Of a stretch of DNA of 52,148 nt, positions 44,012-52,020 are shown piece by piece. The notes beneath the pieces were generated by a model. It was not told the DNA's origin, ran no database searches, and worked only from the letters and a program-made list of their open reading frames with translations. This DNA is from Bacillota bacterium (lineage in GTDB: Bacteria; Bacillota; Clostridia; Lachnospirales; Lachnospiraceae). The position numbers and the translations under genes are program-made. The stretch covers positions 1-52,148 of the forward strand of contig JAFAGA010000051.1 in the NCBI GenBank assembly GCA_023423045.1, written 5' to 3'. Positions within the stretch are counted from its first letter, which is position 1. The number at the start of each line of letters is the position of its first letter.

Positions 44012-44899
44012 CTATTTCTGCTTCTCCCAACGTCCGGAAGCACCACAGGGCAATATCAGCCCGCTGCCGCTGACAGGAAGGCCGATCTCGTCTGCCGTTA
44101 CCTTCCCTCCGAACTTTCTGCCGATCTCCTCGGATATCATATAGGACAGCACTCCGGCCTGAAGCCCTGTCGTATAGGAATTAAGCAGAAAGAATAAGGG
44201 TTCCTCGGATAACAGTCCTGCACACAATTGAAGGAAGGGGTGGATGCTGTCTTCAATCTTCCATATCTCCCCCTTCGGACCTCTTCCATAGGAAGGAGGA
44301 TCCATGATAATCGCATCGTATTTATTCCCCCGGCGAAGCTCCCTCTCTACGAATTTCACACAATCATCCACGATATAGCGGATGGGAGCCTGTCCCAGTC
44401 CGGAGGCCTCCGCGTTCTCCCTGGCCCAGGTAACCATACCCTTGGAAGCATCCACATGGGTTACTGCCGCCCCTGCCTTGGCTGCCGCCAGAGTTGCTCC
44501 TCCCGTATAGGCAAACAAATTCAATACCTTAATCCCACCTTGGCCGCCAGGGCTGCTTTCTTTTGCATTCCTGATCTTCTCCGAAAACCAATCCCAATTC
44601 ACAGCCTGCTCCGGAAAGAGCCCGGTATGCTTGAAGCTGAAGGGCTGCAGATGAAAGGTCAGTTCTTTATAGCTGATATCCCATTGCTTCGGCAAATCAA
44701 AGAATTCCCACTCTCCACCGCCCTTGGAACTTCTGTGGTAATGGGCATTGGGCTTCTTCCACCCCTTTTGAAGCCTGGGCGTATCCCAGATAACCTGAGG
44801 ATCGGGACGCACCAGGAGATAATCCCCCCAGCGCTCCAGCTTCTCCCCCTTTGAGGTATCAATCACTTCATAATCCTTCCAGTCATTTGCAATCCACAT
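44012..44899 (-). CDS. Class I SAM-dependent methyltransferase (RlmI/RlmK-like, Methyltrans_SAM)
   Basis: A 295-residue enzyme. The SAM-binding motif is VLNLFAYTGGATLAAAKAGA near residues 125-144, with the acidic end VTHVDASKGM, and the catalytic-type motif MDPPSYGRG near 200. The FKHTGLFPEQ segment and overall length fit the RlmI-like rRNA cytosine methyltransferase superfamily, but the RNA target is not known and the PUA domain of RlmI is missing. The ATG at 44899 is chosen over a longer GTG frame, with GAGAG upstream. Monocistronic with its own terminator. Confidence 0.82.
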   Translation of the reverse strand: MWIANDWKDYEVIDTSKGEKLERWGDYLLVRPDPQVIWDTPRLQKGWKKPNAHYHRSSKGGGEWEFFDLPKQWDISYKELTFHLQPFSFKHTGLFPEQAVNWDWFSEKIRNAKESSPGGQGGIKVLNLFAYTGGATLAAAKAGAAVTHVDASKGMVTWARENAEASGLGQAPIRYIVDDCVKFVERELRRGNKYDAIIMDPPSYGRGPKGEIWKIEDSIHPFLQLCAGLLSEEPLFFLLNSYTTGLQAGVLSYMISEEIGRKFGGKVTADEIGLPVSGSGLILPCGASGRWEKQK

Positions 44900-44942
44900 A
44901 ACATTCTCTCTTTCTAATCCTCGTCTAATCACGACTATTCCG

Positions 44943-45007
44943 TCACAGCAGCTCTAACCAGCCGATGCACACAAAACATACAGAATATGCATGTTTTGGT
45001 GCTGTAT
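44943..45007 (+). repeat. 65-nt dispersed repeat, copy 1
   Basis: Matches the reverse complement of 48146-48210 at 53 of 65 positions with no indels, including a 20-base identical core starting AGCCGATGCACAC. The ends carry ACAGC/GCTGT and the middle forms a hairpin. It is the main content of the gene-free stretch 44900-45314, together with the pspA promoter candidate. Confidence 0.75.
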
Positions 45008-45215
45008 GTCTCGAAATCTTAGCAGATTTGTCGAGTTGACCGAATAATTGCATCGAATCTATCACTTTGCCCGCATCAAATATTTCGTACCTATTATAAA
45101 CCAGGAAGTCCTTAATTACAACCAGATTCCACTTTGCCGTCCTCTTAATACAAAACGCAGCAGACCAAACTTTTACTTCTTAAGCCCTCTCTCATTATTC
45201 TAACTATATTCTAAC

Positions 45216-45244
45216 TTGACGCTTCGGCGTTTTAGGAATAAACT
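45216..45244 (+). promoter_or_regulatory. Candidate promoter for pspA cluster
   Basis: TTGACG, a 17-base spacer, TAAACT, about 70 bases before pspA. The spacer begins with an ACGC-TTCG-GCGT mini-hairpin. The -10 box is weak; an alternative-sigma promoter is possible because the Bacillus counterpart is SigW-controlled. Confidence 0.4.
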
Positions 45245-45314
45245 TATAACTGTAATGCATTAACAAAAGCCTGCTATAAAGAGCTTATAACCAATCTAAA
45301 TGGAGGATGATATC

Positions 45315-45989
45315 ATGGGAATTCTAACAAGATTCAGAGACATTATGTCCAGCAACATCAATGCACTGCTTGATAAGGCAGAGGATCCGGAGAAAATGAT
45401 TGATCAGTGCCTCAGAAACCTCAATTCCGATCTCGGTAAGGTAAAATCCGAAACTGCATCCATCATGGCAGAAGAACAGAGAGCAAAGAGAGTTCTGGAT
45501 GAATGCAACGAAGAAATAGGCAAGATGCAAAATTACGCAGTAAAGGCATTGGAAGCAAACAACGACACAGACGCCAGAAAATTCCTGGAGCAGAAGGCCC
45601 ATCTCACCGATAAGCTTAGCGGCCTTCAGGAGGCATATAATTTAGCACATACCAATGCGACTCATATGCGTGAGATGCATGACAAATTAGTGAACGACAT
45701 CAACGAGCTGGAATCCCGCAAGGATATGATCAAGGGCAAGCTGGCAGTAGCCAAGACTCAGGAGCGTATCAATAAAATGGGGGCATCCGTATCCAGTGCC
45801 AACGACTCCATTGCAAGCTTCAAGAAATACGAGGCCATGGCGGATAAGGCACTAGACAAGGCCAATGCAATGGCGGAGCTCAACAACTCTTCCGCAGAGC
45901 AGACCATCGAGAACCTGAAGGATAAGTATTCCTCTGATTCCAATATCGATGATGAGCTTGCCGCATTAAAGGCCAGCCTGAATAAGTAA
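45315..45989 (+). CDS. pspA: PspA/IM30 family membrane-stress protein
   Basis: A 224-residue protein made almost entirely of coiled-coil helices. The opening GILTRFRDIMSSNINALLDK and the following PEKMIDQCLRNL are hallmarks of PspA/IM30/Vipp1, which polymerise on the inner face of damaged membranes. GGAGG lies eight bases before the ATG at 45315; the ORF from 45300 has that site inside it. First of four genes matching in order the Bacillus ydjF(pspA)-ydjG-ydjH-ydjI cluster. A nested palindrome follows the stop. Confidence 0.93.
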   Translation: MGILTRFRDIMSSNINALLDKAEDPEKMIDQCLRNLNSDLGKVKSETASIMAEEQRAKRVLDECNEEIGKMQNYAVKALEANNDTDARKFLEQKAHLTDKLSGLQEAYNLAHTNATHMREMHDKLVNDINELESRKDMIKGKLAVAKTQERINKMGASVSSANDSIASFKKYEAMADKALDKANAMAELNNSSAEQTIENLKDKYSSDSNIDDELAALKASLNK

Positions 45990-45997
45990 TACGTATA

Positions 45998-46076
45998 AAA
46001 ATGTCCGCAAACAACGACAAGCGTCTTGCCGCTTGTCGTTGTTATAAAAAGCTCCGGCTTGATTTGCGGGCATTTT
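45998..46076. other. Nested palindrome between pspA and ydjG-like gene
   Basis: Outer arms 45998-46011 and 46063-46076 pair over 14 bases with one wobble. Inside, 46011-46023 and 46030-46042 pair perfectly over 13 bases, and a 4-bp AAGC/GCTT hairpin follows. No T-run follows on the plus strand. It could protect or attenuate the pspA message so that PspA exceeds the membrane partners. Confidence 0.75.
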
Positions 46077-46096
46077 ATTAAGTAGGGAGGGAATGC

Positions 46097-47242
46097 ATGT
46101 CCACTGTAATACATTACAAATGTCCAGGCTGCGGATCCGATATGGCCTTCGACAGCCAAACCGGATCTCTGCGCTGCGCCAGCTGCGGGCGCACAGATAA
46201 CATAGATAATATGAAGAAAAATGCCGCTTCGGACGAGGACGGCACCTTTCGTTACGAAATGGATGAGGAGGATATCAAGGCGGCCAACTCCGCTTACGAG
46301 CGGGATTATGCCGATGCAAACAGCGGTGACGAGCCAAGCCGGCATTCCACCTTCCATGAGAATGAGGCACACGAGTACCACTGCAATAACTGCGGCGCCG
46401 TCCTGATCACCGAAGCCAATACGGCCGCCACCACCTGCAGCTTCTGTGGAGCAGGTGTCGTACTTAGTGATCGTCTGACCGGGAATCTCGCTCCGGCCAA
46501 AGTAGTTCCCTTTACCATAAGTAAGGAAGAGGCCCAAACCGCTTTCAAAAAATGGTGCAGGAAGGGCCTGCTCACCCCCAGCGATTTTATGACTGCAGAC
46601 CGGATAAAAAATATTACCGGCTTGTACGTTCCCTTCTGGCTCTATGATATGAACGGCAGAGGGGAAGCAGAGGCCACCTGCACCCGGGTCCGCACCTATT
46701 CCGATGCCAATTGGGTCTACACAGAGACAAAATATTATAATGTATATCGCAAGGTAGATCTAAACTATTCCCGTATCCCCTGCGATGCCTCCCGCAAAAT
46801 GGAGGATGGCATGATGGATAAACTGGAGCCTTACCAATATAATAATCTCAAGGATTTTAACATGCCCTACCTGGCAGGCTATATCGCTGAAAAATATGAT
46901 TTTACCGATGAGGATATGCTGCCGCGAATCAAACAAAGGGTCGGTTCCTACGTGGATCATTATCTTTCCTCTACCATCAGCGGTTATTCCTCCGTCATGT
47001 ACCGGCGCAAGGATATCTTCATCCGCAAGAAGAAAGCGGAATATACCCTGCTTCCGGTCTGGATGGTGTGCTATGATTACAAAAAAGCAGACCATATCTT
47101 TGCCATGAATGGCCAGACAGGTAAAATTGTAGGCAAGCCGCCCCTGAGCAAGGCCAAGATCTTTGGCTGGTTTGCCGGGATAACAGCAGGCAGCTTTCTG
47201 CTCTTTCAAATACTTACTTTGATCGGAGGTGCCTTGTCATGA
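46097..47242 (+). CDS. YdjG-like double zinc-ribbon membrane protein
   Basis: A 381-residue protein with two zinc ribbons: CPGC with CASC near residues 9-31, and CNNC with CSFC near 95-118. The middle (about 130-350) is soluble and conserved in YdjG-like proteins (GNLAPAKVVPFTISKEEA, YVPFWLYD). One helix lies near the C-terminus (about 357-377). In Bacillus, YdjG works with YdjH and YdjI in placing PspA at the membrane, as I recall. GGGAGGG precedes the ATG. Its stop overlaps the start of the next gene (ATGA). Confidence 0.85.
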   Translation: MSTVIHYKCPGCGSDMAFDSQTGSLRCASCGRTDNIDNMKKNAASDEDGTFRYEMDEEDIKAANSAYERDYADANSGDEPSRHSTFHENEAHEYHCNNCGAVLITEANTAATTCSFCGAGVVLSDRLTGNLAPAKVVPFTISKEEAQTAFKKWCRKGLLTPSDFMTADRIKNITGLYVPFWLYDMNGRGEAEATCTRVRTYSDANWVYTETKYYNVYRKVDLNYSRIPCDASRKMEDGMMDKLEPYQYNNLKDFNMPYLAGYIAEKYDFTDEDMLPRIKQRVGSYVDHYLSSTISGYSSVMYRRKDIFIRKKKAEYTLLPVWMVCYDYKKADHIFAMNGQTGKIVGKPPLSKAKIFGWFAGITAGSFLLFQILTLIGGALS

Positions 47243-48132
47243 AGCAGCTGTTTTTATGGAACATAAGAGTGGCTCGCCAAGGATGCCACCCGTTGTTTCG
47301 GTCATTCCCCTTACTTGTCCTGCTGCTGGTTATGGCAGCCGTAATCTCGGCGGCTACGGTCCATGCATACGCCTCCGAACAAGAAAACACGCAAAGTAAT
47401 CAACATGTCTATGATAAAGCAGGCGTATTATCCACATCCGAGCAGAAGGATTTGGAGCAAATGTGCATCGATTACGGGACCGAAGCCGGTATTGACATTC
47501 TGGTTCTCACCCATGACGACCGCAAGGCGCCTGATGCAGAGATATATATTGAGGATTTTGAGGATCGCCTGCCCGCAGGGGACCGGGTCTACCTCATAAT
47601 TGATCTGTATAACCGGGATATAGCCATACAGGGCTACGGTAAGGCTGAGACCTATATCCATTCTAAACGGGGTGATGCCATCATCCGGGACATATCGCCG
47701 GATCTGTCCGACGGCAATTATTATGACGCCTGTCTGACCTATATCAAGCGCTCTGCCGCTTATATGATTGATGACTCGGAATTGAACTACGATCATAATT
47801 ACACTGGGAGTTCTTCCTCTGCTAAAGCGATACAGCTGCTGACCAACGTGTGGTTTCAACTTCTTGCGGCAGTTATCATCGGTGTCGTAACTGTCTCTGT
47901 TATGGCATATCATTCCGGCGGCAGAATGACCGCAGGCAGCTCCAATTACCTTCAGCAGAACGATTCCGGATTAATCGGGCGACGAGATGATTACATCCGA
48001 ACCCAGGTCACCCGGGTAAGAAAACCCAAAAATGAAAATTCCGGTTCAGGAGGTGGATTTAATTCCGGGGGATTCCGTGGAGGGACCTCAAGCGGCGGGC
48101 GTTCCCACAGCTCCAGCAGAGGTAAGTTCTAG
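47239..48132 (+). CDS. YdjH-like TPM-domain membrane protein
   Basis: A 297-residue protein. A signal or anchor helix is at about 20-42, then the TPM domain (about 55-180: VYDKAGVLSTSEQKDLEQMC, then DILVLTHDD and YLIIDLYNRDIAIQGYG). A second helix is near 205-226, and the tail from 265 is Gly/Ser-rich with a basic end. TPM domains occur in photosystem repair and putative phosphatase proteins. Activity here is unproven. Translationally coupled to the ydjG-like gene. Confidence 0.85.
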   Translation: MKQLFLWNIRVARQGCHPLFRSFPLLVLLLVMAAVISAATVHAYASEQENTQSNQHVYDKAGVLSTSEQKDLEQMCIDYGTEAGIDILVLTHDDRKAPDAEIYIEDFEDRLPAGDRVYLIIDLYNRDIAIQGYGKAETYIHSKRGDAIIRDISPDLSDGNYYDACLTYIKRSAAYMIDDSELNYDHNYTGSSSSAKAIQLLTNVWFQLLAAVIIGVVTVSVMAYHSGGRMTAGSSNYLQQNDSGLIGRRDDYIRTQVTRVRKPKNENSGSGGGFNSGGFRGGTSSGGRSHSSSRGKF

Positions 48133-48145
48133 TAGTCAACCCCGG

Positions 48146-48210
48146 ATACAGCGCCTAAACATGCTCGTTCTGCATGTTTTGTGTGCATCGGCTCACTGGA
48201 GTCGCTGTGA
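48146..48210 (-). repeat. 65-nt dispersed repeat, copy 2 (inverted)
   Basis: Inverted counterpart of 44943-45007. Its central arms AAACATGC/GCATGTTT pair perfectly over 8 bases. It lies in the short gap between the ydjH-like and ydjI-like genes. Confidence 0.75.
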
Positions 48211-48299
48211 TTGAATAAGTCACTATGATTATAATAAAGGAAAAGCCCAACAAGCTGAGAATTTCGGGCATTTCGGGCAATTATATAGGAGGGAATCGT

Positions 48300-49259
48300 A
48301 TGGGTATTTTTTCAAAGCAATTTTCAAATGTTGTAGAATGGCAGGAATTCCGTGAGGATATGATCTTCTACAAATGGAGCAACGATGAAATCAAGAAAGG
48401 AAGCCGTTTAATTATCCGCCCCGGACAGGATGCCATCTTCTTATACAATGGAAAGATTGAGGGCATCTTTAAGGATGAAGGCGATTACGATATCGAATCA
48501 CAGATCATTCCCTTCCTATCCACCCTGAAGGGCTTCCGCTTTGGCTTTAACAGCGGTATGCGTGCCGAGGTTCTCTTTGTAAATACCAAAGAATTTCAGG
48601 TAAAATGGGGCACCCAGAACGCCATTAACATCCCGGTGCCGCAGCTTCCCGGAGGCATGCCCATCCGTTCCTTCGGAACCTTTACCTTCAAGGTCGCTGA
48701 TTACGTGAAGCTGATCGATAAGGTTGCAGGCGTCAGACAAAGCTATAATGTAGAGGATGTTCGCCTTCGTATCGTATCAATTCTGGATCAGCTGCTTATG
48801 AAGTGGATTTCCAAGGAAGGCAAAGATATGTTCAATCTCCAGGCGAATTCCTTCGATATCTCAAATGGAATCCGCACCGATTTGGATATGCAGCTTTTTG
48901 ACTCAGGCTTAAGTGTAACCGCCTTTAATATCATGAGCTTTACCTATCCGGAAGAAATCCAGGCGATGATCACCAAGAATGCTTCTCACAGCATGGTAGG
49001 TGATGTCGGACGTTATCAACAGATTGAGCTAACCAAGGGCATGGCTTCAGGAAAGATGCACGGAGGCGGAGTTGCCTCCGATATGGCAGGAATGATGATG
49101 GGAATGAATGCCGCCAATCAGATGATGCAGAATATGAACCAGAATCAAAATCAGGGCCAGCCAGCTCCCTCCGGCGCCAAGCCAAACTTCTGCCCCAATT
49201 GCGGAACCAAGACCGAAGCTGCCAACTTCTGTTCCAACTGCGGCCAGAAATTAGCGTGA
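48300..49259 (+). CDS. YdjI-like SPFH/virion-core-type protein with C-terminal zinc ribbon
   Basis: A 319-residue protein. Residues about 15-240 resemble the SPFH/YdjI family (VEWQEFREDMIFYKW, IRPGQDAIFLYNGKIEGIF). A Met/Asn/Gln-rich linker (about 250-290) follows, ending in a zinc ribbon CPNC with CSNC. SPFH proteins form scaffolds at membranes; in Bacillus YdjI helps recruit PspA. GGAGG lies seven bases before the ATG at 48300, so the longer frame from 48225 is rejected. Last gene of the cluster. Confidence 0.88.
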   Translation: MGIFSKQFSNVVEWQEFREDMIFYKWSNDEIKKGSRLIIRPGQDAIFLYNGKIEGIFKDEGDYDIESQIIPFLSTLKGFRFGFNSGMRAEVLFVNTKEFQVKWGTQNAINIPVPQLPGGMPIRSFGTFTFKVADYVKLIDKVAGVRQSYNVEDVRLRIVSILDQLLMKWISKEGKDMFNLQANSFDISNGIRTDLDMQLFDSGLSVTAFNIMSFTYPEEIQAMITKNASHSMVGDVGRYQQIELTKGMASGKMHGGGVASDMAGMMMGMNAANQMMQNMNQNQNQGQPAPSGAKPNFCPNCGTKTEAANFCSNCGQKLA

Positions 49260-49265
49260 TTTGAG

Positions 49266-49306
49266 AAACACCGCCATAAGAGCTATGAACTCTCGTGGCG
49301 GTGTTT
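49266..49306 (+). terminator. Intrinsic terminator of the pspA-ydjGHI cluster
   Basis: AAACACCGCCA with inner AGAG pairs to CTCT and TGGCGGTGTTT, followed by TATTG, seven bases past the ydjI-like stop. Confidence 0.8.
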
Positions 49307-49329
49307 TATTGTGTGGCATTAAAAATAAA

Positions 49330-49634
49330 CCACCTGCTATGCAGGTGCGTCCCCAGCAGCTTTAGCTTCAAGCAAAAACCTCCAGCGAAAAAATTATGTG
49401 AGTTTGCCAACCGCATAAGTAATCAATGGAGGTTATCCCTAAGGATACAGGAATTATAGCATATCAATAAGTAAATGTGTAGAGAAAATATAGTATGCTG
49501 CAAGGTGAATTACCCGAAGGGTAGCGAAGCATTTAACGCAAAAGGTGAATATTTATCAATGAGCCTTAAGGCTCGGCAGGCAACAGACCCTTATAGGGTT
49601 AAAGCAAGCCACTGGCTAAGCCGGTGGTCTTGAC
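49330..49634 (+). mobile_element. Transposase-less IS200/IS605-like element with guide-RNA-like hairpins
   Basis: About 305 bases bounded on the left by a CACCTGC-TAT-GCAGGTG hairpin (49331-49347) and on the right by CCACTGGC-TAA-GCCGGTGG (49609-49627) and TCTTGAC. Subterminal hairpins without terminal inverted repeats are typical of IS200/IS605 ends. Before the right end are three more short hairpins: TACCC-GAA-GGGTA (49511-49523), GAGCC-TTAA-GGCTC (49561-49574) and ACCC/GGGT (49587-49599). No transposase or TnpB/IscB gene is present. The row of hairpins could be a transposon-encoded guide (omega) RNA whose guide would start near 49635. Confidence 0.45.
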
Positions 49635-49746
49635 TATGGTGCAAGTTATCCAGGGCTATTTCATCCTTGCCTTTCAGAAACCCTTCATTCTTAGTCCTTC
49701 GTATTCTATTTAAATGTTCAATGTCACTGAATATGTGCTATTTCAT
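49635..49746 (-). pseudogene. Interrupted short frame (ATG-AAA-TAG) abutting the IS-like element
   Basis: An AAAGGTG ribosome binding site is correctly spaced from ATG 49744-49746, and a TATAAT-like box lies upstream. The frame has TAG as codon 3 and then stays open (HIFSDIEHLNRIRRTKNEGF and on) into the IS-like element. It could be a gene with an early nonsense mutation, truncated by the insertion. No family recognised. Confidence 0.3.
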
Positions 49747-49848
49747 AGTATCCACACCTTTCAGCCGATAACATAATTATATCAAATACAAAAGGATTCT
49801 ACATAATTAATCAGTTGGTTTCTGGCTTTCGAAGAAAAATTTTATCAC

Positions 49849-50034
49849 TTAAGTGTGAGAATTTGGAATAGGAACAACTTGAGACGGACAAACAAATCCG
49901 CAAAAAACATTGCAGTTCGTTTCACAATATCCACCGCATACTACAGGGCAATAGCTAATACATTTAGTTAAACATTAACTTCCACTCCCCTCTTGTACTC
50001 CCTCTGCTCCAACACCGCTAATCAAATACTTCAT
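49849..50034 (-). pseudogene. Cys-rich (Cys-x3)8 RiPP-like precursor with in-frame TAA after the leader
   Basis: AGGAGG lies 7 bases before ATG 50034. The frame reads MKYLISGVGAEGVQEGSGS (19 residues), TAA at 49975-49977, then 41 residues to TAA 49849. After the stop come eight perfect tetrads: CLTK CISY CPVV CGGY, then CETN CNVF CGFV CPSQ, and a VVPIPNSHT tail. No ATG, GTG or TTG initiator exists between the TAA and the Cys region, so the core is made only by read-through or in an unmutated ancestor. The layout resembles clostridial Cys-rich ribosomal natural-product precursors (Clo7bot-type, from memory). An S41 peptidase gene lies upstream. I call it interrupted; recoding or a sequencing error are alternatives. 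Confidence 0.55.
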
Positions 50035-50124
50035 GAAAAAGCCTCCTTTCTAATCTTAATACTTTCTCGGAATCTCTAGCCCCTGATTTATATGGCTTTT
50101 AGATTTTATGAAATCACCCACTTT

Positions 50125-50307
50125 TTACTGAAAACGGTTGACAATCTCCATAAGTTTTTCGCCGAAACCGATTAAATGCAACCTTTTTTCTCGACTCGAG
50201 GCGATTTTAATATTACCTGTTATTGGTGGCCCACGCCGCCTATCAAAATACTTTTGTGTCTGACTATCCTCAATCCTATATCTAGTTGATACTTTGATTT
50301 TATTTGT
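50125..50307 (-). other. Open stretch without initiator, possible gene remnant
   Basis: Within the 312-base gap between the S41 gene and the Cys-rich peptide, a 60-codon open stretch on the minus strand (including FDRRRGPPITGNIKIAS and GFGEKLMEIVNRFQ) ends at TAA 50125. The same frame stays open another 23 codons after it. It has no start codon or ribosome binding site and no recognised family. Chance is possible; decay is suggested by the neighbours. Confidence 0.2.
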
Positions 50308-50346
50308 CTAAATTGATGTATTAAAGGTTCATTTCCCTCTCTATTC

Positions 50347-51864
50347 TTACTGCTTACTCCTGATAATTCTCAGGCAGGTATCCAGCGGTGTTTCGCCAGC
50401 CTCCGATATATAATCAGGTGTCGTGCCGAATTCTTCATTATTCGATCCGTCCGGATTCATTCCGTAGAGAGTACAGTATTGTAGAAGCAAACCGCTATAG
50501 GGTAGCGCAACTAACATGGGGGCTAATCCAATCCCATCGCCGCCGGAGTTTCTGCCTACAACTGTTGCGAAACCTGTCGTTTTGCAAAAGACAGCAAAGT
50601 TCTCTGAAGCAGAATACACTCCTTCGTCAATTAAGAGATAAATATTCCCATCATATGTCTTTTTTCCGAGTTCTCGAGGAAATATCGTATGTTCCAACAC
50701 ATAGAGCCTATCAAACATTTTAATATCGTCCGGATTCACCCGAGGAAGCCGATAGGCTTCCTCAATCTCTACCGCCAAGTTTTGAAACCCATTCACTTGC
50801 TCCTCGGCATATTCAATGTTAAGCGGACTCTGCTTCATAAAGCAGTAATCTACCCGCTTTACCGGTTTGTCAATATTTGGTTTAAAAACATTATACAACC
50901 AATACCAATCACTTCCCCCCGGATTGCCAGTGATATCAATAATTAAATTGGTATAATCCGTAATGTCCTTATAAAACTTGTCAAACCTTTCCCAATCCTT
51001 TTCAGCTACTTCATTAGAAAACATTGTCGGAATTCCAATATATGCTATATTGTCATCCAGTATTTCAAAGAATGTTTCGCCAGGGTCGCTTCCCCTCTGT
51101 CGAAAAGGTGGCTTCTTATCCTCCCCTCTCCACGGTCCTCCCCCATAGAGTAAAAAATGATTATAAATATCTCTCCCCTTTTTATTATTCAGTGCCTTTT
51201 TTGTTGTAGAATCTTTATCCACATCCGCGCCAAAAAAAACTCCTTGATAGTATTGATAAAATTCAGGATTCACTAAACCAAAATGACTGGTTGCACGAAA
51301 GCTCTCTGCAGCTTCGTACAAAAGAGTTGTATAGGCTTCTATTGTCATATTCTCTTTCTTCTCATTCAATCCAACGAGAAACTTATCTTTAATATCGCTT
51401 ACCTTAATGCCATACTGCCTCTCCATCACTCCACCGGTAGGATAGCTGTCATCCAGCAGACTGCAGAAGTAGTTATAATCATTAATTGCATCCTCATAAG
51501 AAAAGTCCCGAATCCATTGTTTATATGCCTTCTTGGTAGGCGTAGGATTTTCTCCTGCTGTTACGACCTCTAACTGCTGGTCTATTCTACCTACATTGGC
51601 TTCCTCTGATATCCCCTTACCAGCATGAGCAACTTCCGACTTCTCTGGTGGCCGGAGTGTTGTATATACCTTATCCTGAATCTCAGCATCTCCATCATTA
51701 GATGCCTTTGTTTCCACCACTTGACTTACAGAATCAATATCCGTCTTTTTTGTTCTTACATAAATAATGGAATAAGCTACTGTGCAAAGGGTTATCACCG
51801 TTATGGTGATGGCAAACCCAATGATTCTTCTCTTATTATTTGACATTTTTTTCTGCTTTTTCAC
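50347..51864 (-). CDS. Membrane-anchored S41-family peptidase
   Basis: A 505-residue protein with one N-terminal helix (about 16-36) and an outer catalytic domain. S41 marks are LIIDITGNPGGSDWYWLYN (about 312-330) and LIDEGVYSASENFAVF (about 418-433), with the probable nucleophile Ser in SASE and the Lys in FCKTTGFATVVG as general base. The PDZ domain of CtpA-type proteases is not obvious. S41 enzymes cleave exported peptides or proteins. Lying beside a Cys-rich peptide gene and an ABC exporter tail, it may process that peptide; this is inference. The GTG at 51864 has GGAGG eight bases upstream; ATG 51846 is an alternative. Confidence 0.85.
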   Translation of the reverse strand: MKKQKKMSNNKRRIIGFAITITVITLCTVAYSIIYVRTKKTDIDSVSQVVETKASNDGDAEIQDKVYTTLRPPEKSEVAHAGKGISEEANVGRIDQQLEVVTAGENPTPTKKAYKQWIRDFSYEDAINDYNYFCSLLDDSYPTGGVMERQYGIKVSDIKDKFLVGLNEKKENMTIEAYTTLLYEAAESFRATSHFGLVNPEFYQYYQGVFFGADVDKDSTTKKALNNKKGRDIYNHFLLYGGGPWRGEDKKPPFRQRGSDPGETFFEILDDNIAYIGIPTMFSNEVAEKDWERFDKFYKDITDYTNLIIDITGNPGGSDWYWLYNVFKPNIDKPVKRVDYCFMKQSPLNIEYAEEQVNGFQNLAVEIEEAYRLPRVNPDDIKMFDRLYVLEHTIFPRELGKKTYDGNIYLLIDEGVYSASENFAVFCKTTGFATVVGRNSGGDGIGLAPMLVALPYSGLLLQYCTLYGMNPDGSNNEEFGTTPDYISEAGETPLDTCLRIIRSKQ

Positions 51865-51915
51865 TTCCAATTCCTCCAAAACAATATAACTTAAACATAT
51901 ATTAATTCGTAATGC

Positions 51916-52020
51916 TTACTTATTCAAGCAATAAACATAATCAACATAACCCATGACAAGCTTATTATGCGTAACGAGAATAATAATCTTATCAAACTTT
52001 ATTGAATCTAAATATTCCAT
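51916..52020 (-). pseudogene. C-terminal remnant of an ABC transporter ATPase
   Basis: A 34-codon frame, MEYLDSIKFDKIIILVTHNK and LVMGYVDYVYCLNK, ends at TAA 51916. It matches the end of an exporter-type ABC ATPase, with the H-loop His in VTHN and the usual V-D-x-V-Y closing segment. The frame is closed by TGA just upstream, while another frame (AGSKDNLSHDNLWN) is open there, so a frameshift is likely. The remaining 128 bases to the window edge hold several stops in all frames. Confidence 0.5.

Noticed and set aside
49849..49971. The Cys-rich segment as a stand-alone gene starting after the TAA
   Set aside because: No ATG, GTG or TTG codon in frame after the TAA before the Cys region, and no separate ribosome binding site; only the upstream ATG fits.
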